Assembly: GCA_002238785.1 (NCBI GenBank) | Contig: MPNA01000002.1 | Span: 145,775 to 209,774 of the forward strand | Reading direction: 5' to 3' | Length of the DNA stretch: 64,000 nucleotides | Source: a bacterium OM1 bin76 | Lineage (GTDB): Bacteria > Actinomycetota > Acidimicrobiia > Spongiisociales > ZC4RG35 | Part shown: piece by piece, positions 46,469 through 54,983 of the stretch | Position numbering within the stretch: position 1 is the first letter of the stretch | Layout: every line of letters starts with the position of its first letter | Translations under genes and position numbers: made by a program | Notes under the pieces: model-generated | The model's input: the letters and a program-made list of their open reading frames with translations, nothing else | Told to the model about the DNA's origin: nothing | Databases searched by the model: none

Positions 46469-47817
46469 ATGACCCTCGCGGCGCGTTTGTGCGCGGCAAG
46501 TATCAACTAGCGAGGTGGGAGCCGGGTAGTCCTGCTACAGGCCGCTGCTTGACCGAGCGTGAAGTAGTCGAGGCGTTTGGGACAAAGGTACTTGCTGAGA
46601 TAGAAAAATTCCTTTCGGCAGTGCTGCTAAAGAGCAGGGGTGCAATTGAGCAGGCATTGAAGATGCAACGCGAGCGGTTGGGTGTCGAGCGCGGCCAACT
46701 CGCGAGCGCGGCCGACGTTTCCGTTGAGGCGATTGAGCATGCAGAGAGCGACGCTGATCGGCTGACGATTCACCAACTTGAACATCTGGCATTCGTACTG
46801 GGCCTCGATCCGGCGAAGTTGAGCGTGGATGAGATGGCTGGGGCAGACACAGATCTCGGTGTCAGGCTTCGAGTCCTGAAACGAGACGAGTTAGCCCCAC
46901 AAGATGCTCGTGTCTCCCCTCGGACTGTACTTCGTTTCTCGGAGGCCGCATCGATAATCCTGGTCCAGAGTCGGCTTCAGGATTGGCTGGAAAAGCCAAA
47001 GGAAGCCGCAGGTTTCGAGCCGTCGGATGACTATAGGCATCCCACCTGGCGTAGGGGATACGATCTGGCTGCGCACTTGCGGGAACGCTTGGAAATCGGT
47101 CTGGAGCCAATCCATTCAATGCGGGAGTTGGTCGAGCACCGCCTTGGCATCCCGATCGTCCAGGTCGAGCTTCCGAATAACATCGCAGGTGCCACTATCT
47201 CAACGAGCGGCCATCGTGGCATCGTTCTCAACACCAAGGGAGCAAACACAAACGTCTGGATCCGCCGTACGACACTGGCACATGAACTGGCTCACATACT
47301 CTTCGACCCAGAACAGAGGCTTTCGAACGTTCGGGTGGACAGTTATGAACAGATGGAACGGAATACGAAAGACGTCACCCCCTCTCTGGACGAAGTGGAA
47401 CGACGAGCGAATGCGTTCGCGGTCGAGTTCCTCGCACCTCATGAGGCCGTGAGACAACTCGTTCCCGATGTCACTCATGTGAGTGGAGAAGCTGTTGGAA
47501 AGGTCCAGTCCAGATTCGGAATCGGCCGAGCCGCAGCCCGGTTCCATGTCGGTAATGTTTGGTACCAACAAGCGGATCTCCCACCCGAGTCTTCTATCCA
47601 TGCCACTCCAACCCATGAGCAGCAGGCCGCCGAGGACTTCACACAAAGCTTCTTTCCGATCGACGTAACAACAGACCGCCGCCGTGGTCGATTCGCCTTA
47701 CTTACCACGGAAGCCTTCGACGAAGGCATGATCACGGCGGACACGGCGGCTCAATACCTCGGGTGCACTGAGGAAAAGTTCCTCGACAGTCTGCCCCACC
47801 TACTTCAGCTGCTCTAG
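46465..47817 (+). CDS. XRE regulator fused to ImmA/IrrE metallopeptidase
   Basis: The 450-residue fusion has an XRE helix-turn-helix near residues 63-120 (KMQRERLGVERGQLASAADVSVEAIEHAES). A COG2856 (ImmA/IrrE) peptidase follows, with HELAHILFD at residues 273-281 (HExxH) and ERRANAFAVEFLAP supplying the next Glu. Proteins of this type cleave a repressor on a signal and control mobile elements, prophage or toxin genes. A 60-residue N-terminal part is unique. It is coupled to the 176-residue gene by ATGA. The pair sits between the two 411-bp repeats. Confidence 0.85.
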   Translation: MNDPRGAFVRGKYQLARWEPGSPATGRCLTEREVVEAFGTKVLAEIEKFLSAVLLKSRGAIEQALKMQRERLGVERGQLASAADVSVEAIEHAESDADRLTIHQLEHLAFVLGLDPAKLSVDEMAGADTDLGVRLRVLKRDELAPQDARVSPRTVLRFSEAASIILVQSRLQDWLEKPKEAAGFEPSDDYRHPTWRRGYDLAAHLRERLEIGLEPIHSMRELVEHRLGIPIVQVELPNNIAGATISTSGHRGIVLNTKGANTNVWIRRTTLAHELAHILFDPEQRLSNVRVDSYEQMERNTKDVTPSLDEVERRANAFAVEFLAPHEAVRQLVPDVTHVSGEAVGKVQSRFGIGRAAARFHVGNVWYQQADLPPESSIHATPTHEQQAAEDFTQSFFPIDVTTDRRRGRFALLTTEAFDEGMITADTAAQYLGCTEEKFLDSLPHLLQLL

Positions 47818-47838
47818 CCAGCAGAGAGCGTCGGGCTG

Positions 47839-47893
47839 CAACATTCCCAGCCCGGTGACGATTTCGGTGATCTCGGTCCGTAGAGAAGCCATA
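47839..47893 (-). pseudogene. 5' fragment of the nuclease-candidate gene
   Basis: From the ATG at 47893 the frame reads MASLRTEITEIVTGLGML, identical to the start of the 334-residue protein at 45174. It then runs into unrelated sequence shared with the end of the cassette gene and stops soon after. It is part of repeat copy B. Confidence 0.75.
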
Positions 47894-47904
47894 GCCTTTG
47901 ATCC

Positions 47905-47941
47905 TAAAAGGGGCCGGTATTGTGAGCGGCCGGCCCTTTTT
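47905..47941. terminator. Terminator-like hairpin after the methyltransferase (copy B)
   Basis: This is the same stem as at 45187-45223, located just past the methyltransferase stop at 47946. It probably ends methyltransferase transcription now that the nuclease gene has moved away, and on the other strand it could end the XRE-ImmA/IrrE transcript. Confidence 0.6.
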
Positions 47942-47945
47942 GGGA

Positions 47946-49430
47946 CTACCGATCGGTGGGGAAGGAATCGCCGATTTGTTGCTTGGTCCAGAACCCCGCA
48001 GCGGGACGGCGGGTGGGTTGGGTTCCGTATGACTGCAAGCGTAGAAGGTCCGTGGCGTTTGAAAGCTCGATGAGGTCGAACAGGCGTCGGGGTCCAACAG
48101 CGGTGATGGCTTTCCGCCCCGCCCCTCGGGGTTTGGGCAGTTTGGGGGTTATCACCAGCACCCGAGGCTCGCCGGCGGTTTCCGTTCCGTGAAGCACATG
48201 CGCCTTCCCCAGTGTTTCCCATATCACTGTGCTGCGTTGCAGGCCCGGTTGGACGGTGGTGAACCCTCCTGCCACGTCCACATACCACCTGTCACCATGC
48301 TGGTTCTCGACCACAAAGTCGTACGAGACACCGGTGCCCCCGATTTTCGGGTTGGCCTTGATGATGGTGAATCCCGATTCGTCAAGTGTCCGCCGTGCCA
48401 GGCTACGGGCGCCTTCGACCGACACGGACACGCGGCGATGCTCGGTGGTGTCAACGGTGGCCTGTTTGAGTCTGTCCTCGGAGATTCGCACGTATTCGGG
48501 GTCGATGTCGTATCCGATGCCCCTCCGCGCTGCCTGCCGGGCAGCTAACAAAGTGGTTCCCGATCCCATGAACGGGTCTAGTACCAGGTCGTTCTGGTAG
48601 GTGTAGAGGTGGATGAGTCGCAGGGGCAGCTCCACGGGAAACGGCGCGGGGTGGCCCACTCTGCGGGCGTTTTCTGGGGGGATTGTCCACACGTCCAACG
48701 TGGCTTCTATGAACTCGTCGCTGTTGGTGGTGGGCACATGGGGAAGTCCCAGGGTCTGGCGGCGGGCAGGGGACAGCGCCCGGTCGAACCTTCCTTTGGA
48801 TGCGACCACGATCCTTTCTGTGACGTCTCTGAGTACCGGGTTGGAGGGACTTCGGAACGAACCCCACGCGCAGGAACCGCTACTGGCGGCGGCTTTGCGC
48901 CAGATGATCTCTCCCCGAAGGAACAATCCCAGGTTCTCTAAGATGCGGGTCACGTCGGCGGAGAGGCTCCGGTAGGGCTTGCGTCCCAGGTTGGCGACAT
49001 TGACCGCCATCCGACCCCCGGGTTCCAACACCCGGTAGCACTCTTGGAAAACGTCGCGAAGCAGCCGCAGATACTCGCGGTAGCTGCCCGGAACGTCCGA
49101 CAGGATCTTTCCCGAGCGGGCGGCGACCATCACCTCGTTTTCGTATTCCTTGCCCACGAAGTAGGGAGGGGACGTGACCATCAACGCCACCGAATGGTCC
49201 GGCAGGTCGGTCATTGATCTGGCATCTCCCAAGATAGGACCCTCCCGGGGAGGTCTCCGACCGATGCGTTCGTCGGGGTCGATAGCAGGAGCGGCGAAAC
49301 GGGCGTAGAAAGCAGACGAATCGTGGTTTTCCCGTTTGCCAACCCCAAAAGAAGAGGTCTCGGTCGGGGTTCTTGTGGAGTCTGAAGCTCCTAATGGCAT
49401 GGGTGTCATCATATAGGGAGGGTGCGACAC
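47946..49430 (-). CDS. DNA methyltransferase (beta class, TSPPY) with extra C-terminal domain
   Basis: The 494-residue protein has catalytic motif IV TSPPY at residues 86-90, then the SAM-binding motif I DPFMGSGTT at 285-293, the beta-class order. TSPPY favours N4-cytosine, though N6-adenine is possible. VLEPGGRMAVNVAN and GYDIDPEYVRISEDRL fit the fold. Residues 330-494 form an extra domain (YDFVVENQHGDRWYVDVAGGF) that may be a degenerate nuclease-like or recognition fold. It is the modification half of an R-M locus. A duplicate of its C-terminal 100 residues lies at 45228-45530. Confidence 0.85.
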   Translation of the reverse strand: MSHPPYMMTPMPLGASDSTRTPTETSSFGVGKRENHDSSAFYARFAAPAIDPDERIGRRPPREGPILGDARSMTDLPDHSVALMVTSPPYFVGKEYENEVMVAARSGKILSDVPGSYREYLRLLRDVFQECYRVLEPGGRMAVNVANLGRKPYRSLSADVTRILENLGLFLRGEIIWRKAAASSGSCAWGSFRSPSNPVLRDVTERIVVASKGRFDRALSPARRQTLGLPHVPTTNSDEFIEATLDVWTIPPENARRVGHPAPFPVELPLRLIHLYTYQNDLVLDPFMGSGTTLLAARQAARRGIGYDIDPEYVRISEDRLKQATVDTTEHRRVSVSVEGARSLARRTLDESGFTIIKANPKIGGTGVSYDFVVENQHGDRWYVDVAGGFTTVQPGLQRSTVIWETLGKAHVLHGTETAGEPRVLVITPKLPKPRGAGRKAITAVGPRRLFDLIELSNATDLLRLQSYGTQPTRRPAAGFWTKQQIGDSFPTDR

Positions 49431-50087
49431 TTCTCGGTAACAGCGGTGACCGTCCGGACGGGTTGGGCGTGGGCGCGGCCACGGTCCGGCACCTTACTGG
49501 GTTGGAGGGCCGTAAGTGTGGCCGAACCGGTCATCTCGACCGGGGTGCCACCCCCGGTTTCCGCCGCGCCTCCCAACCGGCTGTGTTGGAGACCCGTAAC
49601 ACATCCATCCTTCGCGAAAGGTGAGGGTGGAAACGAAAAAGCAGACAGATGGGAGCGGGGCCAGCGACGATCCTGGCACGGGAACCGTGATGGGTTGGTT
49701 GGACGGGCGGGTCTTGGGAGGGACTTCGCTAACTTAGACAGAGTTCATTATCGACCTATCCTCAATGTATATTCTCGGTGAATGGGTTTGTTGCCGCTGT
49801 GTTGTAGATGTGATAGGCGGAAATATGGGGGAGATTAGTATTTCTGATGGCGGGTTTTAGGGTGCTAGTGTATCACTGGAGTGGGATGCGCCTCCTGTCC
49901 TGTCGGTCCAGGTCAAGGACCTAGTCCGCTCGTGATGCCCACCTGCGGAGGCGCTTGTCGAGCGAATAATGTCACGCCACCAACCGCTGTCAACAACGAA
50001 TTCACAAATCTGTGTTTCGCGGCGGTATTAATTTCTGATACCATGTAGAGTATGAAATACAGCTACACCGGTAAGGACTGTTTAACT
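49431..50087. other. Long non-coding stretch before the secreted operon
   Basis: These 657 bases lie between divergent genes. The left 300 bases contain only weak open frames. The right part is more AT-rich and holds TATATT near 49766 and an inverted repeat, GCGCCTCC at 49888-49895 with GGAGGCGC at 49947-49954, that could fold an RNA leader. A promoter for the downstream operon is expected here. Confidence 0.35.
49888..49954 (+). promoter_or_regulatory. Possible structured leader upstream of the secreted operon
   Basis: An eight-base perfect stem, GCGCCTCC/GGAGGCGC, closes a 51-base loop that itself contains a small AGGTC...GACCT hairpin. It lies about 130 bases before the first gene. It does not match a riboswitch class I know. 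It could equally be a transcription-factor site. Confidence 0.3.
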
Positions 50088-51674
50088 ATGCAACGTTTCA
50101 GAAAACTGGCTCTCGCAGCCGCATTCGCGGTGTTGGTTGTCGCCTGCGCGAGTGACACCACCGACGAACCCATAGACCTTCCCGAAATCACTCTGCCCGA
50201 AACCACTGCCGCTTCGACTGTCCCGGAAACCACAACCACCACGACCACAAGAGAAACCACGACGGAAACCACGGTCGGGGATACCGTGCCGGTACCAGAG
50301 GAAACCACGACCACCATTGCGGTAGAACCCGACACCGACACGACCGAAGCCGAAGTGGTTCCCGCCCGTCTGGTTGTCTACGAAGGCATCACATCCGAAA
50401 GCCGCTGTGCCGTTGCCGGGGCGGCCTGGACCGACGGGCAATGCGTCGCCGCTCTGCTAGACCCGGCCGACACCGACACGGTGACCTTTTGGCATCCGAA
50501 CATGCTGGAAGACGCCTACCAGTCGATCGACCCGCAAACGGTGCCCGCCGACCATTGGGAGAGTTTCGAAATCGGCGGCCCCTGGGGTTTCTACAACTCC
50601 CACGTTTTCTACCACTACAACGACTTCGAAGACCCACAGGTCCAGTACCAGATCATGCGAGAAGCCGCCTCCCATGCGGTGCGGAACGTGTTCATGCACG
50701 CCACCGACTGGGTGTGGTTTCCCTACCGCTACGACGTCACATGGACAGACAATCCCAACCTTGTCGCTATCGCGGGTACCTACCCGGCGGGAGAGCAACA
50801 CACTTTGCTGCTCCCGATCGACTCTGAACAACGGGAAGCCCCCCACATAGAACTGCCCCTGCCCCTGCCTCCCCCGACCCGGCCCACCACCCCGTTCGCC
50901 GAACCACAGTGGCAGTGGAACGACACCGCTCGTTTCCTCGGGAGGGACTGCCCACCCGTGGAAGAGATCTGGGACGGGTACGGCAGCGAAGTCACCGACC
51001 AATGCACCCTGGAGGCCATAGCAACGGCTGTGGATTGGATGTGGACAGGCGACGCCGAGTACCGGCAGCGGGCCATCCGCGACGGCACCGCCATGGCCGA
51101 CTTCCTCCTCGAAATCGACAGTCTCGAAAACCCCTTCCTGAAAGCCGAACACGGATCCGACTCGCGCGGCAACGGGGGGTCTCAAATCCGCAGTGTGTAC
51201 TGGGCGGGACACTTTCCCGCAGCGTCGATGATCCACGTCGAATGGAACCCCTTCTACACCGATCGGGCGTTCACGCCCGAGGAACAAGCAGCCAAAGACC
51301 GCTACTACAGGGACTTGCAGAACAGAGGCTTCGACGTTCCCGACGAGTACTTCGGCGACGAACTGGGCCTAAACGACACCGGCTGGGGCTGGGACAAGGC
51401 ACTGATCGTGAGGACCGCCGACGGGACGTGGCGGGTGTCGTACCGGGCGGTGTGCTACTGGTACCAATCCATACCCCTCAGAGAGCGGCTGCTGTGCCCC
51501 GACGACCCCAACCCTCACTTCCCCGACTCGGCGTTCTTCGACGCTGACCTGTACCCGCCCAGCCACAAAACCTACTACCAGGACGGGCGCCTCACGTTCT
51601 CGCCGAACCTCATCCACCAAGACAAAGAGTCGCACCGACACAACCCCGAATACATAGGAGTGCCGCCGTCGTGA
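50088..51674 (+). CDS. Hypothetical lipoprotein, gene 1 of the secreted operon
   Basis: The ATG at 50088 is chosen because GTAAGGA lies 9 bases upstream. The frame also opens at 50052. The 528-residue product has a lipoprotein signal (FRKLALAAAFAVLVVACAS) with the lipobox Cys near residue 20. A Thr/Glu-rich linker of about 70 residues (PETTTTTTTRETTTETT) follows, then a 430-residue globular domain rich in Trp, Tyr and His (for example FPYRYDVTWTDNPNLVAIAG, WQWNDTARFLG). I recognise no family. Its stop overlaps the next GTG (GTGA). Confidence 0.8.
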   Translation: MQRFRKLALAAAFAVLVVACASDTTDEPIDLPEITLPETTAASTVPETTTTTTTRETTTETTVGDTVPVPEETTTTIAVEPDTDTTEAEVVPARLVVYEGITSESRCAVAGAAWTDGQCVAALLDPADTDTVTFWHPNMLEDAYQSIDPQTVPADHWESFEIGGPWGFYNSHVFYHYNDFEDPQVQYQIMREAASHAVRNVFMHATDWVWFPYRYDVTWTDNPNLVAIAGTYPAGEQHTLLLPIDSEQREAPHIELPLPLPPPTRPTTPFAEPQWQWNDTARFLGRDCPPVEEIWDGYGSEVTDQCTLEAIATAVDWMWTGDAEYRQRAIRDGTAMADFLLEIDSLENPFLKAEHGSDSRGNGGSQIRSVYWAGHFPAASMIHVEWNPFYTDRAFTPEEQAAKDRYYRDLQNRGFDVPDEYFGDELGLNDTGWGWDKALIVRTADGTWRVSYRAVCYWYQSIPLRERLLCPDDPNPHFPDSAFFDADLYPPSHKTYYQDGRLTFSPNLIHQDKESHRHNPEYIGVPPS

Positions 51675-53410
51675 CCGCAGAGCAGATACGCCACCGCCGC
51701 AACACCCGGACCATCATCTGGACCGCCCTGGCCGTCCTGGCCGTATCTGCCCTGATCATCCTCGCAGACCTGCCCGAACCAGCCTCCGCGCACTCCGGGA
51801 GCCGACAGTGCCGTTGGGTAGACGCCATCCCCGATCCGTACAAGATATGCCAAACGGTCCATGATCCCAGCGAACACTCACCACCACCGCCCGCTGACCC
51901 GCCGCCTAAACCGCGGAAACGGACGAAGCCTCCGCCGGAGGCCAACCCGAACAATCCAAATCACAACCCGGGGTTCGTCCCGCCAGCGTGTCGTATGGAC
52001 CCGGCCTGCCACCGCGGCGGCAACCCACCGCCCAAGACCACGACTACCAGCGGTGGCGGTGGCAAGACCACGACTACCAGCGGTGGCGGTGGCAAGACCA
52101 CGACTACCAGCGGTGGCGGTGGCAAGACCACGACTACCAGCGGTGGCGGTGGCAAGACCACGACTACCAGCGGTGGCGGTGGCGGTTCCAGCGCTACGTA
52201 CTGTGGGAACGGGGTTTATATCACGTCGGGTTCTTGCCCCAGGAGCACGAACCCTGATCGGACGACTCCGAACCCTAGACCAACAGGAACCACGACCACC
52301 ACAACCACTACGACTACGACGTCGACTACGACTACTACGCAGCCGAGGTGTCCCAACGGGGAGCACTACCACGAAACGTACAAACCAAGTATCTACCAAT
52401 ATTTCTGGAAGTCAGACATCTGCCACGAAGACCACGAACCCGAAGCGTGCGATCCGGTTTGGCTGCAAGAGTACCGGACTCACGACCGGGACGACCCTTC
52501 TGTGCATGTCCTCGTGCGGGTTCCGCCGTGCGGCACCGACCAACCCGAACCCACGGGCGAGACCTGCCCGCCGGGATATCACTACCACGCGGTTCCCGGC
52601 GAGTGCCATCCCGACCACCCACCACCACCACCGGCGTGCCAGCCCGACCGCACTGTGTACTACTTCCTGCATGTGCCTGAGCTCGGACCCGACGCACACA
52701 GACGCGCCTACCCGTCCGAGGTGGTCCCGCCCTGCCCAACCACCACCACTACGACCACGACCACGGCTAGGGCGGTTTCGCTGACGTGTGGTGTCATTCC
52801 CCAAAGCGAAATAGACCGGGTCAAAAACGAATACGGGTGGGTCTCGAGGTTCCCCCGCAAAACCATCCCCCCGGTGTTCAAAGGCGACCACCCTCCCGAA
52901 GGCACAACCCGGCTAAGCCTGTTTGTTTCGTCTGACAAGCTCGGGTCGGCAGCGTCGGCCGAGCCGTACATATGGCCCACGTACCCGGCAGCGTCGACAG
53001 TGACCGACGAACAAGGCTGTGTATGGGAAGCCACGACAGTGCGTTCCGCGTGGAGAGAGCTGCATGTGTGGGGGTCGAGCAGCGACTACGCCGCTATCAG
53101 AAAACTAGCCCCGTCCCTGATCGAACGGTGGAACAACATGTCCACTTATGTGCGGGACACCATCCGCACGTCCCACGAACACGTCAAAAGCGCCTTCCCC
53201 GCCGACTGTCCCGTCACCACCACCGATCCAAAAACCGATTGCAGGTTTTACCTGCCACATCCCGCCGTGTACGAGTGGGAGTTACAAGTCCAGTTCGAAA
53301 CCAGCGACGGAGGCGACGTCGAAACCGTGTGGCACCCCCTCCACAAAGGCACGTCGCAACTGAGACGCCTCATCGACTACGCCGACTGGCAACGCACCAA
53401 CACCAACTAG
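51671..53410 (+). CDS. Hypothetical secreted protein with KTTTTSGGGG repeats, gene 2
   Basis: The 579-residue protein starts at GTG within the previous stop. A signal or membrane anchor is at residues 15-35 (IIWTALAVLAVSALIILADLP). A Pro/Lys-rich segment and five identical ten-residue repeats KTTTTSGGGG follow near residues 122-171. Further TTT runs and pairs of CP.G.HYH motifs (CPNGEHYHE, CPPGYHYHA) come next, then a C-terminal globular domain from about residue 385. The flexible repeats look like a cell-wall spacer. No family is recognised. Confidence 0.75.
   Translation: MTAEQIRHRRNTRTIIWTALAVLAVSALIILADLPEPASAHSGSRQCRWVDAIPDPYKICQTVHDPSEHSPPPPADPPPKPRKRTKPPPEANPNNPNHNPGFVPPACRMDPACHRGGNPPPKTTTTSGGGGKTTTTSGGGGKTTTTSGGGGKTTTTSGGGGKTTTTSGGGGGSSATYCGNGVYITSGSCPRSTNPDRTTPNPRPTGTTTTTTTTTTTSTTTTTQPRCPNGEHYHETYKPSIYQYFWKSDICHEDHEPEACDPVWLQEYRTHDRDDPSVHVLVRVPPCGTDQPEPTGETCPPGYHYHAVPGECHPDHPPPPPACQPDRTVYYFLHVPELGPDAHRRAYPSEVVPPCPTTTTTTTTTARAVSLTCGVIPQSEIDRVKNEYGWVSRFPRKTIPPVFKGDHPPEGTTRLSLFVSSDKLGSAASAEPYIWPTYPAASTVTDEQGCVWEATTVRSAWRELHVWGSSSDYAAIRKLAPSLIERWNNMSTYVRDTIRTSHEHVKSAFPADCPVTTTDPKTDCRFYLPHPAVYEWELQVQFETSDGGDVETVWHPLHKGTSQLRRLIDYADWQRTNTN
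52034..52183 (+). repeat. Five tandem 30-bp repeats within a coding sequence
   Basis: The unit AAGACCACGACTACCAGCGG plus TGGCGGTGGC is repeated five times with no visible change at DNA level, encoding KTTTTSGGGG. Exact identity at the DNA level points to recent expansion or slippage, so copy number may vary between strains. Confidence 0.95.
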
Positions 53411-53495
53411 GCGATGTGTCTGCTATGTGCGCCGGGTTGGCGCGGCCGGTGATCGCCGGTAGACCAGCATCGTGTCAGCGGACACCACGAACGGC

Positions 53496-54983
53496 ATGAA
53501 TTGCCCCTTGAGGTATAACAAACGGGGAAGTCTGTTCGCGGCGGCTGTGTTGCTTGTACTCGCTGCTGGCTGCAGGGAAGAACCCGCCACGTTCCTACCC
53601 GTCGAAACGACTACTCCGACCACGTTCGACACGACCGAAACCACTGGAGACACCTGGCCTGTTCCAACAACAGCGGCAGGAGGGGAGCAGGCGACCATTG
53701 TTACGGCTGCGGCCAACGACGACAGCGAACAAGGACACCTCGGCAGGGACGGCAGCGCCGGGAATGCCCGCCCGGAAACCCAACCGGGGGGCCGGCCTGT
53801 GGTGGTCAACCCGCCACCCAGCGACGATCTTTTGGGTGTTGTGCCGTTTTTGGATCCCGGGGATGCTGTGAGTGTCACAGAAAAACAAACTGTTTTGACG
53901 TTGATGCCCACCACCGCCGAGGGAGTGATCGGTTGGGTCGCTGCAGAGGCTGCTTGGAACGACAACTACGAAGGAACCGTGGATTTGGTGTTGCATGGTT
54001 GGGTGGTGGAACACCAAAAGACGGATGCGAACACTGTGGTTGTCGTGACCATGTTTTTTGGTTTGGAGGGAAACTACGTCCTGACGGGCAGGCATCCTGT
54101 GCTGATGTCATGGATGTCCGAAGGCGGTGGTGATGAACGCCCGCCTTTCAGAGCGGTTCGTTACCCAGCAGACTCTGAGGGCGGGGAGTTGCTTCTCTCT
54201 GTTGATGCCGAGTGGATCGACCCGACTGTCGGGGTGCCTGTCAAACCCGGTGAACACCGCGAAATATCCGCTCGGTGGGCCTTCCCGGGAGACACTGACC
54301 AGTTCGTCGTCACCGCAGCTTCTGACGACAGGATCGCTTATGTGATCTACCCGCAGGACCCGGGCGTGTTCGGCGACGTCGCGGACCGCTACTACCAGCC
54401 CCGCCGCGCCACGCCATCAGCGGGGATTTTGCGGCCGCCCTGCAACGGCGACTGTGCCCAGTGGGGAGTTCCCATGGAAACCGGGTATGTTTGGGCTTGG
54501 GAAAGAGATGACGTGGGATGGGACCTGTTGATACATCTCGTTCCTTATCCCGATCCGTCGGAGATGTCGAACGTGGACATCAGAGTGTGGCACGACCGAT
54601 CCGACGAGGTGCATTATCCGACCGGCGATGCGTGGAAAAACATCGACGCTAACCAGGGAGTGGCCACGGCACTGGTGGAAATGCCAATTGCGGAACGCCC
54701 CCTTTACGTCGACGTGACCCTGCCGTCGGGCAGGGTTTTGACTTGGAAAACCGTGGCTCCGCTGCGGGACAAGTTGTTTTCCAATCTGTCTTGGGACTGG
54801 CAAGGCCTGGGAGATTGGGCGCAAACACAGGCTGTCTGGGCGGCTGACAGGATATGTTGGGCCTACTGGACAGGCAACCGCGACCCTGCTGACGCCGTGA
54901 CCGAACCGGTTTACATAGGAGCCGAAGAACCGGTGACTATCACCCCTGAAATGATCGACTGGGTCACGCAGAATGTTTGTTAG
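53496..54983 (+). CDS. Hypothetical lipoprotein, gene 3 of the secreted operon
   Basis: The ATG at 53496 gives 495 residues. The frame opens at a GTG 24 bases earlier. The lipoprotein signal SLFAAAVLLVLAAGCRE is followed by a Thr-rich linker (VETTTPTTFDTTETT) and a domain of about 400 residues with immunoglobulin-like strand patterns (YVDVTLPSGRVLTWKTVAP). It ends with Trp-rich helices (WDWQGLGDWAQTQAVWAADRICWAYW) and a C-terminal Cys. No known family. It overlaps the next gene by 11 bases and follows gene 2 by about 85 bases. Confidence 0.75.
   Translation: MNCPLRYNKRGSLFAAAVLLVLAAGCREEPATFLPVETTTPTTFDTTETTGDTWPVPTTAAGGEQATIVTAAANDDSEQGHLGRDGSAGNARPETQPGGRPVVVNPPPSDDLLGVVPFLDPGDAVSVTEKQTVLTLMPTTAEGVIGWVAAEAAWNDNYEGTVDLVLHGWVVEHQKTDANTVVVVTMFFGLEGNYVLTGRHPVLMSWMSEGGGDERPPFRAVRYPADSEGGELLLSVDAEWIDPTVGVPVKPGEHREISARWAFPGDTDQFVVTAASDDRIAYVIYPQDPGVFGDVADRYYQPRRATPSAGILRPPCNGDCAQWGVPMETGYVWAWERDDVGWDLLIHLVPYPDPSEMSNVDIRVWHDRSDEVHYPTGDAWKNIDANQGVATALVEMPIAERPLYVDVTLPSGRVLTWKTVAPLRDKLFSNLSWDWQGLGDWAQTQAVWAADRICWAYWTGNRDPADAVTEPVYIGAEEPVTITPEMIDWVTQNVC

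Larger units (their letters stand above)
47838..48248. repeat. 411-bp direct repeat, copy B
   Basis: This copy contains the 3' end of the full methyltransferase gene, the hairpin, and the first 17 codons of the nuclease candidate. It aligns gaplessly to 45120-45530. Copy B carries the more GC-rich base at most differing sites, so it is probably the less decayed one. Confidence 0.85.

Noticed and set aside
52034..52183. 30-bp repeats considered as CRISPR or intergenic satellite
   Set aside because: They lie in frame inside a protein gene and encode KTTTTSGGGG.
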